A stretch of 64,000 bases of DNA, from the NCBI GenBank assembly GCA_032622095.1, contig CP136066.1:112243319-112307318 (forward strand), written 5' to 3'. The first letter of the stretch is position 1; the number at the start of each line of letters is the position of its first letter. The position numbers were made by a program, and so were the translations under genes. Origin of the DNA: Siphonodentalium dalli. Taxonomy: Eukaryota; Mollusca; Scaphopoda; Gadilida; Siphonodentaliidae. A model generated the notes under the pieces. That model saw nothing but the letters and a program-made list of their open reading frames with translations. It searched no databases and was not told the DNA's origin. Of this stretch, positions 47,176-58,086 are shown one piece after another.

Positions 47176-47480
47176 CTGTCATTTCTTAATGGGTTGACCT
47201 CATGTTAACAAATCTGAATCTCAGTCACTAAAGGATCCTCCATACTATATGTAAGCTAAATAGTCCAACTGGCTTCACAACCATTTGACAAGAGTGACCT
47301 CATTTGAACAAATCTGAATGTGAGTCACCTAGGGAACATCCACACCAAATATGAACCCATTCAGTCTTATGATCTAGAGAAGATATTCAAAGAATTGTTG
47401 ACAGATGTATGGACGGACAGCCAGATGAACAGGTGACAGATGAGAAGTGATGACTATAGCTTCGTCTCAGGTGAGCTTCA
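47176..47480 (+). repeat. Dispersed repeat, GTTATGGCCCTGG / AACAAATCTGAA family (copy 2)
   Basis: Carries TTTGAACAAATCTGAATGTG, GTCACCTAGGGAACATCCAC, a GGACGGACAGCC tail and AGTGATGACTATAGC followed by GTCTCAGGTGAGCTT. Confidence 0.75.
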
Positions 47481-47934
47481 AACTTACCTTTCATAATTTT
47501 CATTGAACAAATCTGTCAATCACCCCCCCCCCCAACACTGTGGGGACATCCATGGGAGAATATGACATACATGATTTATTTGAATGTCTGACTACATTAG
47601 CTTAACAAAATTCCCATGACCTTGAAAGCCAGTGCATTATCTGGGATTAAATTCCATTCATGAAATCACTATCAGCCAGTAGTATGTCTTGAGGAGAGGT
47701 GTTGACATTTAGATATTTAGGTTTTAACAACTGCACATACAGCTTTGCATTACTCCTACAGCTGTGATAAAAACAAGGATTTTAATGGGGTGAACTATGC
47801 AGAGATAATATGGTATGGTACAGCATGGTGTGGCAGGGACAGGAGGTGGGGTGGGCAAGGGTGAGTGGGATACCTGTGATGTGTCTAAAAAAAAATCAAA
47901 GGTCAAAATGCAAAAATGTTATTTTTTTTGTTTA
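47481..47934. other. No feature recognised; short C-run near 47522
   Basis: No gene recognised. Confidence 0.45.
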
Positions 47935-48465
47935 GAGTTATGTCCCTGGCTCTGCCCCTATTTGACCCAGTGACCCCATTTGAACAAATATGAACCCCAG
48001 TCACTCAAGGTCCTTCCGTACCAAATATAAGCTAAATCGGCCCAATATTTTTTTAGAAGAAGTCATTCTAAGAATTACTATGAGTTATGGCCCTGGTTTC
48101 TCAACTAATTGACCGGGTGACCTCATTTGAACAAATCTGAACACCAGTCACCCAAGGACCCTCCATACCAAATATTAGCTAAATCGGCCCAATGGTTCTG
48201 GACAAGAAGTCGTTCTAAGAATTACTATGAAGGAATAGAGTTATGGCCCTGGTTTCGCAACTTTTTGACCCAGTGACCTCATTTGAACAAATCTGAATGA
48301 GAGTCACCTAGGGAACATCCACACCAAATATGAACCAATTCGTTCTTACGGTTCCAGAGGAGAAGATGTTCAAAGAATTGTTGACAGATGGACGGACGGA
48401 TGGTGCGATGGACGGATGAGGAGTGATGACTATAGCTCCACTGGAGACTTCGTGTGTATAACCTT
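47935..48465 (+). repeat. Dispersed repeat, GTTATGGCCCTGG / AACAAATCTGAA family (copy 3, long)
   Basis: Three internal sub-repeats of about 160-170 bases, each with GACC(C/G)(A/G)GTGACC and TTTGAACAAATCTGAA or a variant and GTTATGGCCCTGG, then a GACGGACGGATGG tail and AGTGATGACTATAGCTCC. It is the same arrangement as 56865-57410. Confidence 0.78.
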
Positions 48466-48777
48466 TGATGCTATGTCTTCTACGACCCTACCCTTACTGT
48501 GCTGCATTTTTTTAGTTAATTGTTGAGTAAACTTAACCAAGATTGTGGGGCACGCAACTTTTCAATTCCAATCACACGCGATTGCATGCAAGAGCAATTG
48601 TGCACCTCTATTTCGAATGACTAGCCACTGCTGCTGCAAAAGGTTATTGAGGAAATATTCAACGCACTGTATCTGTTCATACTCAACGTTTTCTGGATTT
48701 TGGAGAACTTTACTGTTCATGACAAATTGCAGCATTTCTTAAAAATTTCTGTTAGGTGACAGTACCAACTGGAACTA
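48466..48777. other. No feature recognised
   Basis: No gene recognised. Confidence 0.4.
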
Positions 48778-49040
48778 TTAACCCCATCATGATGGGAGCT
48801 GAGCTGGAGCAGCATTAATGATCCTGTGCCAGTGCATTCTCTTACATATGTGAGTTTCCCAAAGGGGGCCTCGCATATATAAGAGAATGCACTGGCTTAC
48901 AGGGTCATGGTAAATATTGTTAGGCCAATGTATTCTCTTATATATGTGAGGCTCCATATGGGAGACTTGCATATATAAGAGAATGCATTGGCACAGGGTT
49001 TTCGCACAATTTCAGGAAGCTCCAGTCATGGAAGGGTTAA
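48778..49040. mobile_element. TTAA-bounded double-hairpin MITE, GCATTCTC family (copy 3, best preserved, 263 bp)
   Basis: It starts TTAACCCCATCATGATGGG and ends AGTCATGGAAGGGTTAA. Two hairpins are intact: GTGCATTCTCTTACATATG with CGCATATATAAGAGAATGCA, and CAATGTATTCTCTTATATA with TATATAAGAGAATGCATTGG. TTAA is present on both sides. Confidence 0.88.
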
Positions 49041-49429
49041 ACTTTAGGCAAAAGTTATTTCAAAGATGTATTCAGGGTTCCAGACCTTCACAACAACTGT
49101 TAGTACAGTACACATATATATATATATATATAATTTTTTTTTAATCTAATTTTACACAAAAGTTATTGGTTTAAAAGTTTTGTTAGAATCAAAACATGAC
49201 GAAAAAACTACAGTGCAGTCATTTTTATTACAAAAATTATTGCTATTGTTTACTAATGTTGTTCTAAATCATTGCAGCTATGGTAAGTCATGAAAGTGCT
49301 AATGACACTGTTGCTTAACTTGGAGAGTGTAATTTTATGCTGTGCCGTCAACAGAATGATACAGAATAAGGAAACTGTTTTCAGTGAAGGGATTGTATTG
49401 TGTAGATGAAATTGTTTTATTTCAAGCAT
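49041..49429. other. No gene seen; TA microsatellite near 49113-49132
   Basis: (TA)n followed by T-rich sequence; no gene. Confidence 0.5.
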
Positions 49430-49680
49430 TTCTCCAATAAATGTGGGCTTCAGGGTGTTCTGATGGCTTGAAATATGAAATCCAAGATGGCTGCTGGTGG
49501 CCATGATTTTTAATGAATTTCGGGTAACCTGAAGATCCATATGAAGTTTGGTAACAATCAGATGAGAAATGTGCCCTGTAGGGTGTGCCAAAGGAATTGT
49601 TTACAGACACACGATGGACGCCAATCCATGACAATACAATAATGTACATGTAGCTTAAACTTGTCTTCGTCAAGTTGAGC
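49430..49680 (+). repeat. Dispersed repeat, CAAGATGGCTGCC family
   Basis: CCAAGATGGCTGCTGGTGGC, CCTGAAGATCCATATGAAG and TAGGGTGTGCCAAAGGAATT match 37850-38260 and 63470-64000. Minus-strand open frames here derive from the repeat. Confidence 0.65.
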
Positions 49681-50276
49681 TAAAAATTGAAAGAAAATGC
49701 TTAAAAGACAGTTTTCTCTTACAGTTGGCAATTCTCAGGTGTAAGATTTTATAGACTAGGGAGTACCTGAGTAATTGGATAGCAAAATGGGTTTAGTTCA
49801 AGGGCGATCACAGCCAGCTTTTCATTTTATGTGGGTCTAGTGAACCTGACTAGTAAGGCTAATCACATTTTCAAGTATATGAATGAAAAACAACTTACAC
49901 AACTGTTACATAAGGGAATAAATAAATAAAATATTAGTTTATCATTTATATTCAAACAATGTCGCAAAATTTCTTGAGTTCTATAAAACTTCTATTCCTA
50001 TATAACATAATAAATGATCGCAGGTTTGGAGCATGATGTTGCCATTTTAGTTACGAATGCGTGGTCATATATCACATCATAAAACGATGGAATTTGGAAA
50101 GCTTGCTTTAAATGTGATCGCCTGTGAAAAGTTGGCTACACTTGTGACAATGACCTCATTGATGTTTACAACTGAATAGCAAACTGGGTTTAGTAATTTT
50201 TTAGCATGGAACACTGAATACATCTTCAAAAGTTAAAACTGTTATGTGTCGTTGAGTAAACAAAAAAGTGGTTTAC
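49681..50276 (-). other. Intron downstream of exon A; no other feature seen
   Basis: The donor GTAAAC of exon A starts at 50276 on the minus strand. No repeat family or further exon is recognised here. Confidence 0.5.
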
Positions 50277-51761
50277 CTTTTGCCTTGGCATGTCTCCAAC
50301 TTTGATGTTTTCATCTGACAGTAGATCGTCTCCCGAACACGACAAATATGAAGTATCTGGTGAGATTGTGCTATTCTCTTGTAAAGCCTCCAGTTCAGTG
50401 TTAAGGAGATTCATATCACCAATTTGTTGGCCCAAGCAGGAAATTGAATGATCAGTTGATAAACCAGAGGGATTGGAAGTGTCCTCTGGAAAAACAATTT
50501 TAGTTTGATGTACATTGTCTTGCATGTCATTTTCTTGTGCATCATATGATGTGTTAAGGTGAGGAATTGAAGGGTCATTGTTACTGCGCTTTTGGTTGTT
50601 CCTCTTAAGAATTGTACTCAAAGCACTAGAGCTTCGAGAACTGGTGCTTCTTTCAAGGAAGGATTCTGACACGATGGATGAGCTCTCTTGGGAATCTGCG
50701 GAATCATCTCCCTCATAACCATCAGATTTGAACTGTGAATGAAGCAGAGAACAATTGTTCGATCCTTTTGGCCAATTTTGTTCATCGTAGGGCAGTTTAG
50801 AATGTATTTTCACCAATCTGGAGGCATCGTTGCTAAACTCCACTTCCGAAAAGCTACATGTATCATAATCACTAACAAACACACTTGGCAGATGAAGTTG
50901 AGATTTTTCTGCATAATTTAGGTGTTCATTTTTATCGCAAGCATCTGGCAAATTAGGAATTTGGTTTGAGCAATCATCAATGGAGTCAAAGCCTTCCAGA
51001 GCAGAATCACTGAACCCAGAACTCCTGCTTTGTAAGCTGATACTATTGGCGCTTTCATTAGATATTTGAGAGCTAAAATTTGGATGAAGATGAGTGGATG
51101 AATTTTCACTGCTGCTGCCACATTTTTCGTTGTCCGACATAAATCGCTGCAACATCCATGAACATCCAGAGGAAATATCTTTGGTTTGTGGTTGTACCTC
51201 GTCTAAACTCGGTAAGTTCAGGTCATGTGTTTTGACATGCAATTTATTCTGCTCACTACCATTGTCAGGAATGTCTAGTTTAAATTCAGTGCCCTTGAAC
51301 ATGCCTCTGTGAAGGTCATATGGAAGCTCTTTATAAGAATCAATGCTAATGGAATGTAACTGGGAAAATTGTGGTCTGGAATTCTTGCTTGGAATGCCTG
51401 CCATTGAAAAAGAGGTAGATTCAAGATTATGCGCATCTTCATCAGCTCTGTAACTCTCGTAACCTGAAGAGGTATGTCGACAATATTCTTTATTAGCCTT
51501 CCATAAACTTATTCCGCTATCAGGTGATCTGGACACATCACTAACTATATTACTTCCTGAAGTACGAGATGTGAATAGGCAGCAGTTACGGCTGTGTTCA
51601 TGGTGTACCTCAGTGGTTGAACAACACCGATCATCGGTAGTCGTTTTAGACTGTTGTTCGTCTGGACCAATAAGTGGAAGTGCATTAGCCAGAGTGAGCG
51701 GCGGAGACACATAAATATGTAATTCAGATCTGTACCTTTGTGACTTGGGCTCAGCTGCCAT
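50277..51761 (-). CDS. Exon A: long coding exon of an unrecognised Ser/Asp/Asn-rich protein (495 codons, partial gene)
   Basis: An open exon reads MAAEPKSQRY... to ...KVGDMPRQK and ends at the donor AAG|GTAAAC (50277/50276), phase 0. Seven bases upstream of the ATG is a strong acceptor, CTGTACTTTCAG|ACTTAAA (51769/51768), so a 5' exon exists. The ATG context AAAATGG is good; because no stop lies between acceptor and ATG, earlier coding exons cannot be excluded. The product has no visible signal peptide or membrane segment. It looks intrinsically disordered, rich in Ser, Asp, Asn and Glu, with a Cys pair near 46-47 and another at 60-61. Short acidic Ser-Gly motifs recur: SPDSGIS (79-85), SSGYES (98-103), SSGFSDS (248-254), KSDGYEGDDS (346-355). 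A basic patch LKRNNQKR lies at 385-392. DSGIS resembles, with shorter spacing, a beta-TrCP phosphodegron (DSGxxS); this is inference. No family is recognised. It could be the 5' part of the gene that includes exon B, which has the same strand and donor phase. Confidence 0.78.
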
Positions 51762-51858
51762 TTTAAGTCTGAAAGTACAGAGAATGCATTACACTACAAT
51801 AAGATAAAATGATGTTCATCATCAGCCAGCATGAGGTTTCGTGCTGCAACATTTTACT
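51762..51858 (-). other. Short 5'UTR/exon edge and upstream intron of exon A
   Basis: Contains the acceptor CTTTCAG (about 51769-51775) with an upstream polypyrimidine-like stretch. Ninety bases separate the acceptor from the MITE at 51859. Confidence 0.65.
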
Positions 51859-52073
51859 TACAGTAATGCCCTAAATAATTGACTCCTTAACTACAGCAGA
51901 ATTATGGGTAATTTTCAGGATTTAGTCGGAAATATGGCTTGTTGCCATTCATCGGAAAGTACTCAGTGAGAGCTTTCGGAAGAATGGCAACAAGCCATAT
52001 TTCCGACTAAATCCTTAAAACTACCCATAATTCTGCTGTGGTTAAGGAGTCGATTACTTAGGGCATTACTGTA
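51859..52073. mobile_element. TA-flanked palindromic MITE, CAGTAATGCCC family (copy 6, 215 bp)
   Basis: TA-CAGTAATGCCCTAAAT at the left, GGGCATTACTG-TA at the right, long arms with GCAGAATTATGGGTAAT. It lies in the intron just upstream of exon A. Confidence 0.88.
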
Positions 52074-52374
52074 CATTTGACAAAAGTTATGGCAAGCGAG
52101 TTCTCGTTTCCATAAGAAAGTATAAATTATAAACAAAATACATGTATTTATTTAGAAATCGGTTGCATCCCCCATACCCTCCCCCCACCCATGTAACGAA
52201 TCCCCATACCAGTTTTATAGTTGTGGCTTATGCAGATTAGGGGATGTTAACACCTCAATCAACAGGTAGTTAATCCGATTACAATTATTTTTTGGTGCAC
52301 CTACAGGGAAATATCCTATGCATGTACATGTAAATTGTCAGATAAACCTGCTTTGTGCTATTTTAATAAAATAA
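52074..52374. other. No feature recognised
   Basis: No gene recognised. Confidence 0.4.
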
Positions 52375-52700
52375 AACATCAAAATCACTTTAAAAATGGG
52401 TAGACTGCACTGATGTTCAAACTTGACCTGCATTTTTATGTGAGTAAGCCATATGCCCACAACCAATAAGCTCACAAGCTCACATATAAAATTTATTTAA
52501 TGCCATTAATTATATCTGATGATATGATCCAGCCACCATCTTAATCCAGAAACCAACATAATCAGGAAATACTAAGTTGCAAGGACCATAACTCCCGAAT
52601 AGTCAAACTAAACCTGTGCCCCCATCCAATAAGCTCAAACACCAAATGGTATATAATTCCGTTTATTATTACTGAAGTTATCATCCGGAACCCTATCTGG
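52375..52700 (+). repeat. Dispersed repeat, ATTCGAACTTGACCTGTAT family, diverged
   Basis: TTCAAACTTGACCTGCATTT, CAGAAACCAACATAATCAGG, GTTATCATCCGGAACCC. No terminal tail. Confidence 0.55.
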
Positions 52701-52720
52701 GAGGGATGCACGTAAATTAA

Positions 52721-53297
52721 TAGGTAAATTAATTACTTTGGGTAAATAATTGACCCATCGCTGGCCATTGCATTATCGCTAGCGTTAAACTGTACTATAT
52801 ACTATAGTTTCAAAATATTGCGATGTTTCAAAACTGTTGTCGCAAAATGATAAGCATAAGAGTGTTTATAGGTGTTGTCATAGACCATATATATATTTCT
52901 TGAAAAGTGTGAATGAATAACAGCGCTACACTAAAGTATAGTCTCCCAAATATTTTTTTTCGTGGACAAATAGGGTTGGTAGATCGGCTTTTATTTTTTA
53001 TATGCAGTTATTCTAGTCTTTTGAATATCATATTCAACTTTGTAAAGACGACCATTCTCAGAGTGTAGGAGCTGTTGCCATAGGTAAATTAATTACTTTG
53101 GGTAAATAATTGACCCATCGCTGGCCATTGCATTCTCGCTAGCGTTAAACTGTACTAAATACTATAGTTTCAAAATATTGCGATGTTTCAAAACTGTTGT
53201 CACAAAATGATAAGCATAAGAGTGTTTATAGGTGTTGTCATAGACCATATATATATTTCTTGAAAAGTGTGAATGAATAATTGCGCTACACTAAAGT
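52721..53297 (+). repeat. Direct duplication of about 217 bases with 360-base period
   Basis: The block starting TAGGTAAATTAATTACTTTG is at 52721 and 53081, ending CGCTACACTAAAGT at 52937 and 53297. The copies differ at only a handful of bases. The 143 bases between are single-copy and include TAGTCTCCCAAATATT. No terminal TG...CA or primer-binding site was noticed, so a solo-LTR pair is not supported; a recent tandem duplication with a truncated second unit is likelier. Confidence 0.85.
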
Positions 53298-53520
53298 CGA
53301 CCAAGTACATAAAATAGACCATTCATTCTTTTCCCCTGGATCTAACTAATCTACAAAAATGTCTACATGTGTTTGCACAAAGCGCTATTTGTCATGAAAA
53401 AACGGCCATCACAGGGGTGTGTCATTTCGGAAGGTATTTCAGGGACAGGGAGCAGGGAGCAGGAGAAGCAGGAGAAGCCCAAACTTATCATCCATTACTT
53501 GAATGAGTACTATCTAAAAA

Positions 53521-53640
53521 CAAGACAGTCAATGACTGTGGGGTCGCTCACCAGACTGCAAAGACTGATAAGACTGGGACTCTGGAGACCACAACAGTCA
53601 GAACTTTTCATAATCACTTCAAAAGAAGTAGATATCTAAA
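53521..53640 (+). repeat. Dispersed repeat, ACAAGACAGTCAATGAC family (copy 3)
   Basis: ACAAGACAGTCAATGACTGT, GGGTCGCTCACCAGACTGC, ACTGGGACTCTGGAGACC. An open frame running into it from 53367 looks accidental. Confidence 0.68.
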
Positions 53641-53654
53641 GAGTTAAATCTAAA

Positions 53655-54180
53655 ACAAAAAATTTGGAGTTATGTCCCTGGCCCCGCCAACATTTGACCC
53701 AGTGACCTGATTTGAACAAATCTGAACCCCAGTCACCCAAGGATCCTTCATACCAAATATGAACCCATATAGCCTGATGGTATTTGAGAAGAAGTCACTT
53801 TAAGAATACTATGGAGGGAAAGAGTTATGGCCCTGGCTTCGCAACTATTTCAAGTGAACTCATTTGAACAAATCTGAATGTGAGTCACCTAGGGAACATC
53901 CACACCAAATATGAAACCATTCAGTCTTATTGTTCTGAAGATGTTTAAAAGAATTACTATGGTGGGAAAGAGTTATGGCCCTGGCTTCGCAACTATTTGA
54001 CCCAGTGACCGCATTTGAACAAATCTGAATGAGAATCACCTAGGGAACATCCACACCAAATATGAACCCATTTGGTCTTATGGTTCCAGAGGAGAAGATG
54101 TTCAAATAATTGTTGTCGGACGGATGGACGGACAGACGATGGTCGGACGAGGAGTGATGACTATAGCTCCACCGGAGCAC
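53655..54180 (+). repeat. Dispersed repeat, GTTATGGCCCTGG / AACAAATCTGAA family (copy 4)
   Basis: Three sub-repeats with GTTATGGCCCTGGCTTCGCA and TTTGAACAAATCTGAATG, then a GGACGGATGGACGG tail and AGTGATGACTATAGCTCC. Confidence 0.78.
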
Positions 54181-54289
54181 GGGTAGGGTGGCTGGTTGGT
54201 AATTAAATCTCTTATCTCCGCCCCTATTTGAACAAACGTGAATCCCCATCTATGAGATCCATTCATTTGGTAATTTCAGACATTAGATT

Positions 54290-54670
54290 TTAAGAGTTGA
54301 ACTGAACTGATTTTCCTAAAATGACCCCAAATCTGAAAAAATCTAAACCCCAGTCACCGAAGGACCATCCATACCAAACATAATCTAAATAGTCCAGATG
54401 GTTCTTGAGAAGAAATTGTTTTAAGAATTACTATGGAAGGAAAGAGTTATGGCCCTGACTTCTCACCTATTTGACCTGATGAACTCATTTGAACAAATCT
54501 GAATGTGAGTCACCTGGGGGACATCCACACCCAAATATATAAACCCATTTGGTCTTTAATATGTATCTGGAGAAGAAAACAATTGATGGACGGATAGAGA
54601 CATAATGACAGATGGATGGATGGGAGAACAGTCTGACATAGAGACTGACAAATTCAATCCAATATACCCC
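54290..54670 (+). repeat. Dispersed repeat, GTTATGGCCCTGG / AACAAATCTGAA family (copy 5)
   Basis: GTTCTTGAGAAGAAATTG, GAGTTATGGCCCTGACTTC, TGAGTCACCTGGGGGAC, then a GATGGATGG tail, with AATCCAATATACCCC and a C-run at the end, as in the 8165-8540 copy. Confidence 0.72.
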
Positions 54671-54750
54671 CCCCCAAGTTTTCTTTGCAAAATCAGGGTA
54701 TAATGAGTTCAACTGGATACTGGTGGTTAAGAACATAATATTCGAACAGA

Positions 54751-55170
54751 CAAGCCTGAACAAATTGTCTGACATTTGCAGAATGAGGTCCCCAAAGGGT
54801 GAATTTAATGACACAATCCTGCAATGCGGGCTAGCATCACCAAATTCACCCTCTGGGGACCTCATTCTGTGTAGGCCTCAACTGCTATGGGAGACATAGC
54901 ATTAGATTGAAGTTATCCAGTTAAAGTTGGTGATGTGCACCCATTGGGCACCTCAATTATGCATTTTATATTCACAAATTAGGGGATATAGAAACTAAAC
55001 AGAAGGGCTAAAGTAAGTAAAAATGTCAATTTAAGTGCCTATATACTTCCCAGAAGATGAGGCCTAAGCAGAATGAGGACCCCTGGCTAGTGTATTTGGT
55101 GATGCTAGACTGCTGTGCAGGGTAGCATAACTAAATTCACCCTCTGGGGACCTCATTCTGCAAATGCCAG
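54751..55170. mobile_element. hAT-like double-hairpin MITE, CAAGCCTGA family, right end truncated
   Basis: Left end CAAGCCTGAACAAATTGTC at 54751. The first hairpin is complete (TTTGCAGAATGAGGTCCCC ... GGGGACCTCATTCTGTG) and the second ends CCTCATTCTGCAAATGCCAG. The final CACACTA...GGCTTG is lost. Confidence 0.78.
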
Positions 55171-55285
55171 ATAGAAGACAAATTTAATCCAATATATACC
55201 CCCCCCCCCCCCCCATTTTTCTTTGAATATTAGTCGTATGATTTCATCTGGATAAGTGGTGATTAAAACAATAATATGAAATGGC
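55171..55285. other. Junction with C-run (about 55199-55214)
   Basis: The C-run and ATGATTTCATCTGGATAAGTG also flank the MITE at 8595, so MITE plus flank has been copied as a block. Confidence 0.5.
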
Positions 55286-55840
55286 CAAACCTGAATTTAG
55301 TATGTCTGACATTTGCAGAATTAGGTCCCAAAAATGTGGATTTAATGACAATATTCTGTAAGGCAGGCTAGCATCACCAAATTCATCCTCAATCTGATTA
55401 GGCCTCAATGGCCAATAAAACCAAGGAACAGATTGAAGTCCTACAGTTGAAGTTGATGATACACACCCATTGAGCACCTCAATTATGCATTTTATCTTCT
55501 GCAAATTAGGGGGACATTGAAACTGAACAGGTGGAAAAAAGTGACTAAATCAATGAAGTCCTACAGTTGAAGTTGGTGATACACACCCATTGAGCACCTC
55601 AATTATGCATTTTATCTTCTGCAAATTAGGGGGACATTGAAACTGAACAGGTGGAAAAAGTGACTAAATCAAACTGTCAATTTGATACTTAGGATAGTTC
55701 CCAGAAGATGAGGACTAAGCAGAATTAGGTCCCTGGCGGGTGTATTTGGTGATGCTAGCATGCTGTATGGGGTAGCAACACTAAATTCACCATCTGGGGA
55801 CCTCACTATGTAAATGTCAGACACACTATTTCCAGACTTG
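55286..55840. mobile_element. hAT-like double-hairpin MITE, CAAGCCTGA family, with internal 120-bp tandem duplication
   Basis: Left end CAAACCTGAATTTAGTATG, right end CACACTATTTCCAGACTTG. The middle segment is duplicated head to tail: TGAAGTCCTACAGTTGAAGT starts at 55434 and 55554. Flanking 8-mers do not match. Confidence 0.8.
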
Positions 55841-56227
55841 AAGAAATCAAAGCCATTCACAGTATCATTGAATGTCAGTCATCACCTAACATTGAATGGA
55901 AGCACCAGTTTGTTGTTAAATTGCTACAGATATGTTTAGATTAGAATAATACATGTCATCTGGCCAGTTTATATAATTAATGACCTGTACCTTTACAGAT
56001 ATATATGCCTCTGTGGTGAGAAGAGGTATTAAATTGAGAGGTGATATGGCTTGGAAGGGATGTTGGTTGATGGCAGGGTTGGGCCTGGGCCATGTGGGAG
56101 GGGGTGGGTGGGGGAGGGTGGAATGTTTCCATAATTTCATTAAAGAGTAAAGTTTCATAACTCTGCAGATGTTATATATAATGGTGTCACTTTTTTTCAA
56201 ATTTTAAAACATGTTTAAAAAAAATTG
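55841..56227. other. No feature recognised
   Basis: A GT/GGG-rich stretch lies near 56085-56120; no gene. Confidence 0.45.
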
Positions 56228-56368
56228 TCCCAGAAGATGAGGCCTAAGCAGAATAAGGTAATAGAGGGTGTATTTGGTGATGCTAGCCTGCTGTATGGGG
56301 TAGCAACACTAAATTCACCATCTGGGGACTTCATTCTGCAAATGTCAGACACACTATTTCCAGGCTTG
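56228..56368. mobile_element. hAT-like MITE right-end fragment, CAAGCCTGA family
   Basis: Second hairpin and right terminus (CACACTATTTCCAGGCTTG at 56368) only. Very similar to the right part of the 55286-55840 copy. Confidence 0.75.
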
Positions 56369-56579
56369 GAGAAACGAACAATGGACTATTCATTGTAGAC
56401 TCTGGTAGAATAGTTGTTTAGCTAATGTCATGTCGTGTAATGACAGATGGTAAACTGGTCTGAAGCAAGCAGTCTGAAGCAAGAGTATCGGGTGACCACA
56501 CTATGATAAATTGGCTTTTTCAATAATACAGGCTTCAGTGTTCTCTTAAAAATTAATAGTGCATAGCAAAGAGGTCTGA

Positions 56580-56760
56580 ATTATAAAGGGCCATAACTCT
56601 GTTAAAATATATCGGATCAAACCCATATTTTAACTTGATCTGTATATAAGTGTCAAAAATTGATATACCAAATTTGGTGTTGATCAGATGAAAAATGTTT
56701 GAGTAATCCTGTCTTGGATGAACTCTATATCAAAACAAGAGTGGAAGGTGTTAAATAAAC
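56580..56760 (+). repeat. Dispersed repeat, ATTCGAACTTGACCTGTAT family, diverged
   Basis: GGGCCATAACTCTGTTAAAA, ATTTTAACTTGATCTGTAT, then ATATACCAAATTTGGTGTTG. Confidence 0.55.
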
Positions 56761-56864
56761 AATACCAAAATCCATACAGATGAAGAAAATGCTAAGAAAA
56801 ATCTAGGTAAGAAATATGAGGCTGTGATGTGTCCTAAACAAAAATTAAAGGTCAAAATGCAAAA

Positions 56865-57410
56865 ATGTAATTTTTTGTTTTTAAAGTTATGTCCCTGGCT
56901 CTGCCCCTATTTGACCCAGTGACCCCATTTGAACAAATCTGAACCCCAGTCACCCAAGGTATCTATGTACCAAATATAAGCTAAATCGGCCAAATATTTT
57001 TTTAGAAGAAGTCATTGTAAGAATTACTATGAGTTATGGCCCTGGTTTCTCAACTAATTGACCGGGTGACCTCATTTGAACAAATCTGAACACCAGTGAC
57101 CCAAGGACCCTCCATACCAAATATTAGCTAAATCGGCCCAATGGTTCTGAACAAGAAGTCGTTGTAAGAATTACTATGGAGGAATAGAGTTATGGCCCTG
57201 TCTTCGCAACTATTTGACCCAGTGACCTCATTTGAACAAATCTTAATGAGAGTCAACTAGGGAACAATACGGTATGATGGTTTCAGAGGAGAAGATGTTT
57301 TTTTTTAAGTTTGACAGACGGACGGACAGACGGACAGACGCACGGACGGACGACGGACGAGGAGTGATGACTATAGCTCCACCGGAGACTTTGTCTCAGG
57401 TGAGCTAACA
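56865..57410 (+). repeat. Dispersed repeat, GTTATGGCCCTGG / AACAAATCTGAA family (copy 6, long)
   Basis: Nearly collinear with 47935-48465, including the same AAAATGCAAAAATGT lead-in, and ending in GGACGGACAGACGG and AGTGATGACTATAGCTCC, then CAGGTGAGCTAA. The shared lead-in suggests that the two blocks are duplicates of one another. Confidence 0.78.
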
Positions 57411-57414
57411 AGAG

Positions 57415-58060
57415 CATCAATAGGGCGTGGCAGTTTCAACAAACGGCCATAATGTGTAACTTATATGCAAATTTGAAAACAAACAGATAACTATAACTAT
57501 AGCTATCAGCCAGAAACCAAAATAATTGTCAAATTTAAGTCAACCAGGACCATAACTGGTTAAAATAGGCAACTGGTACCCAAATTCAAACTTGACCTGT
57601 ATTTTCAAATGAGTAATCCATATACAAAATTTGAAAACAATCAGATAACTAGAACTTGACCTGTATTTTCACGTGGCTAATCGACATACACAATTTGAAA
57701 ACAGTCAGACAATAAAATTAAAGTTATCATTCGGAAACCAAAATAATTGGTAAACTCTAAGTCGACAAGGACCATGACTCTGGCAAAAATTGGCGGGCGG
57801 AACCCAAATTTGAATGTGACCTGTATTTTGGGCCAGTAAACTCACATACAAATTCCATTCCATTCAGTTCAAACATACTAAAGTTATTATCTGGAAATGA
57901 AAATTGAGTGCAAATTCCAACAAAAAGGGCCGTACCTCTGGAGAAAAGTAGCAGCCGGAACCCGAATTCAAAATTGACCTGTATTTTGTGCTAGTAAACC
58001 CACATACCAAAAAATCAAATAGGCAGATGGATGGACAGATGGACCAATAACATAATACAT
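57415..58060 (+). repeat. Dispersed repeat, ATTCGAACTTGACCTGTAT family, several linked copies
   Basis: AAACTTGACCTGTATTTTC, TAGAACTTGACCTGTATTTT and GAATGTGACCTGTATTTTGG recur with TTATCA(T)(C/T)CGGAAACC variants, ending in a GATGGATGGACAG tail. Confidence 0.65.
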
Positions 58061-58086
58061 TCAGTTTTCTTTTAAATTAGTGTATA

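Noticed and set aside
52721-53297. Solo or paired LTRs
   Set aside because: No TG...CA ends, primer-binding site, polypurine tract or reverse transcriptase was seen; a tandem duplication explains the pattern.
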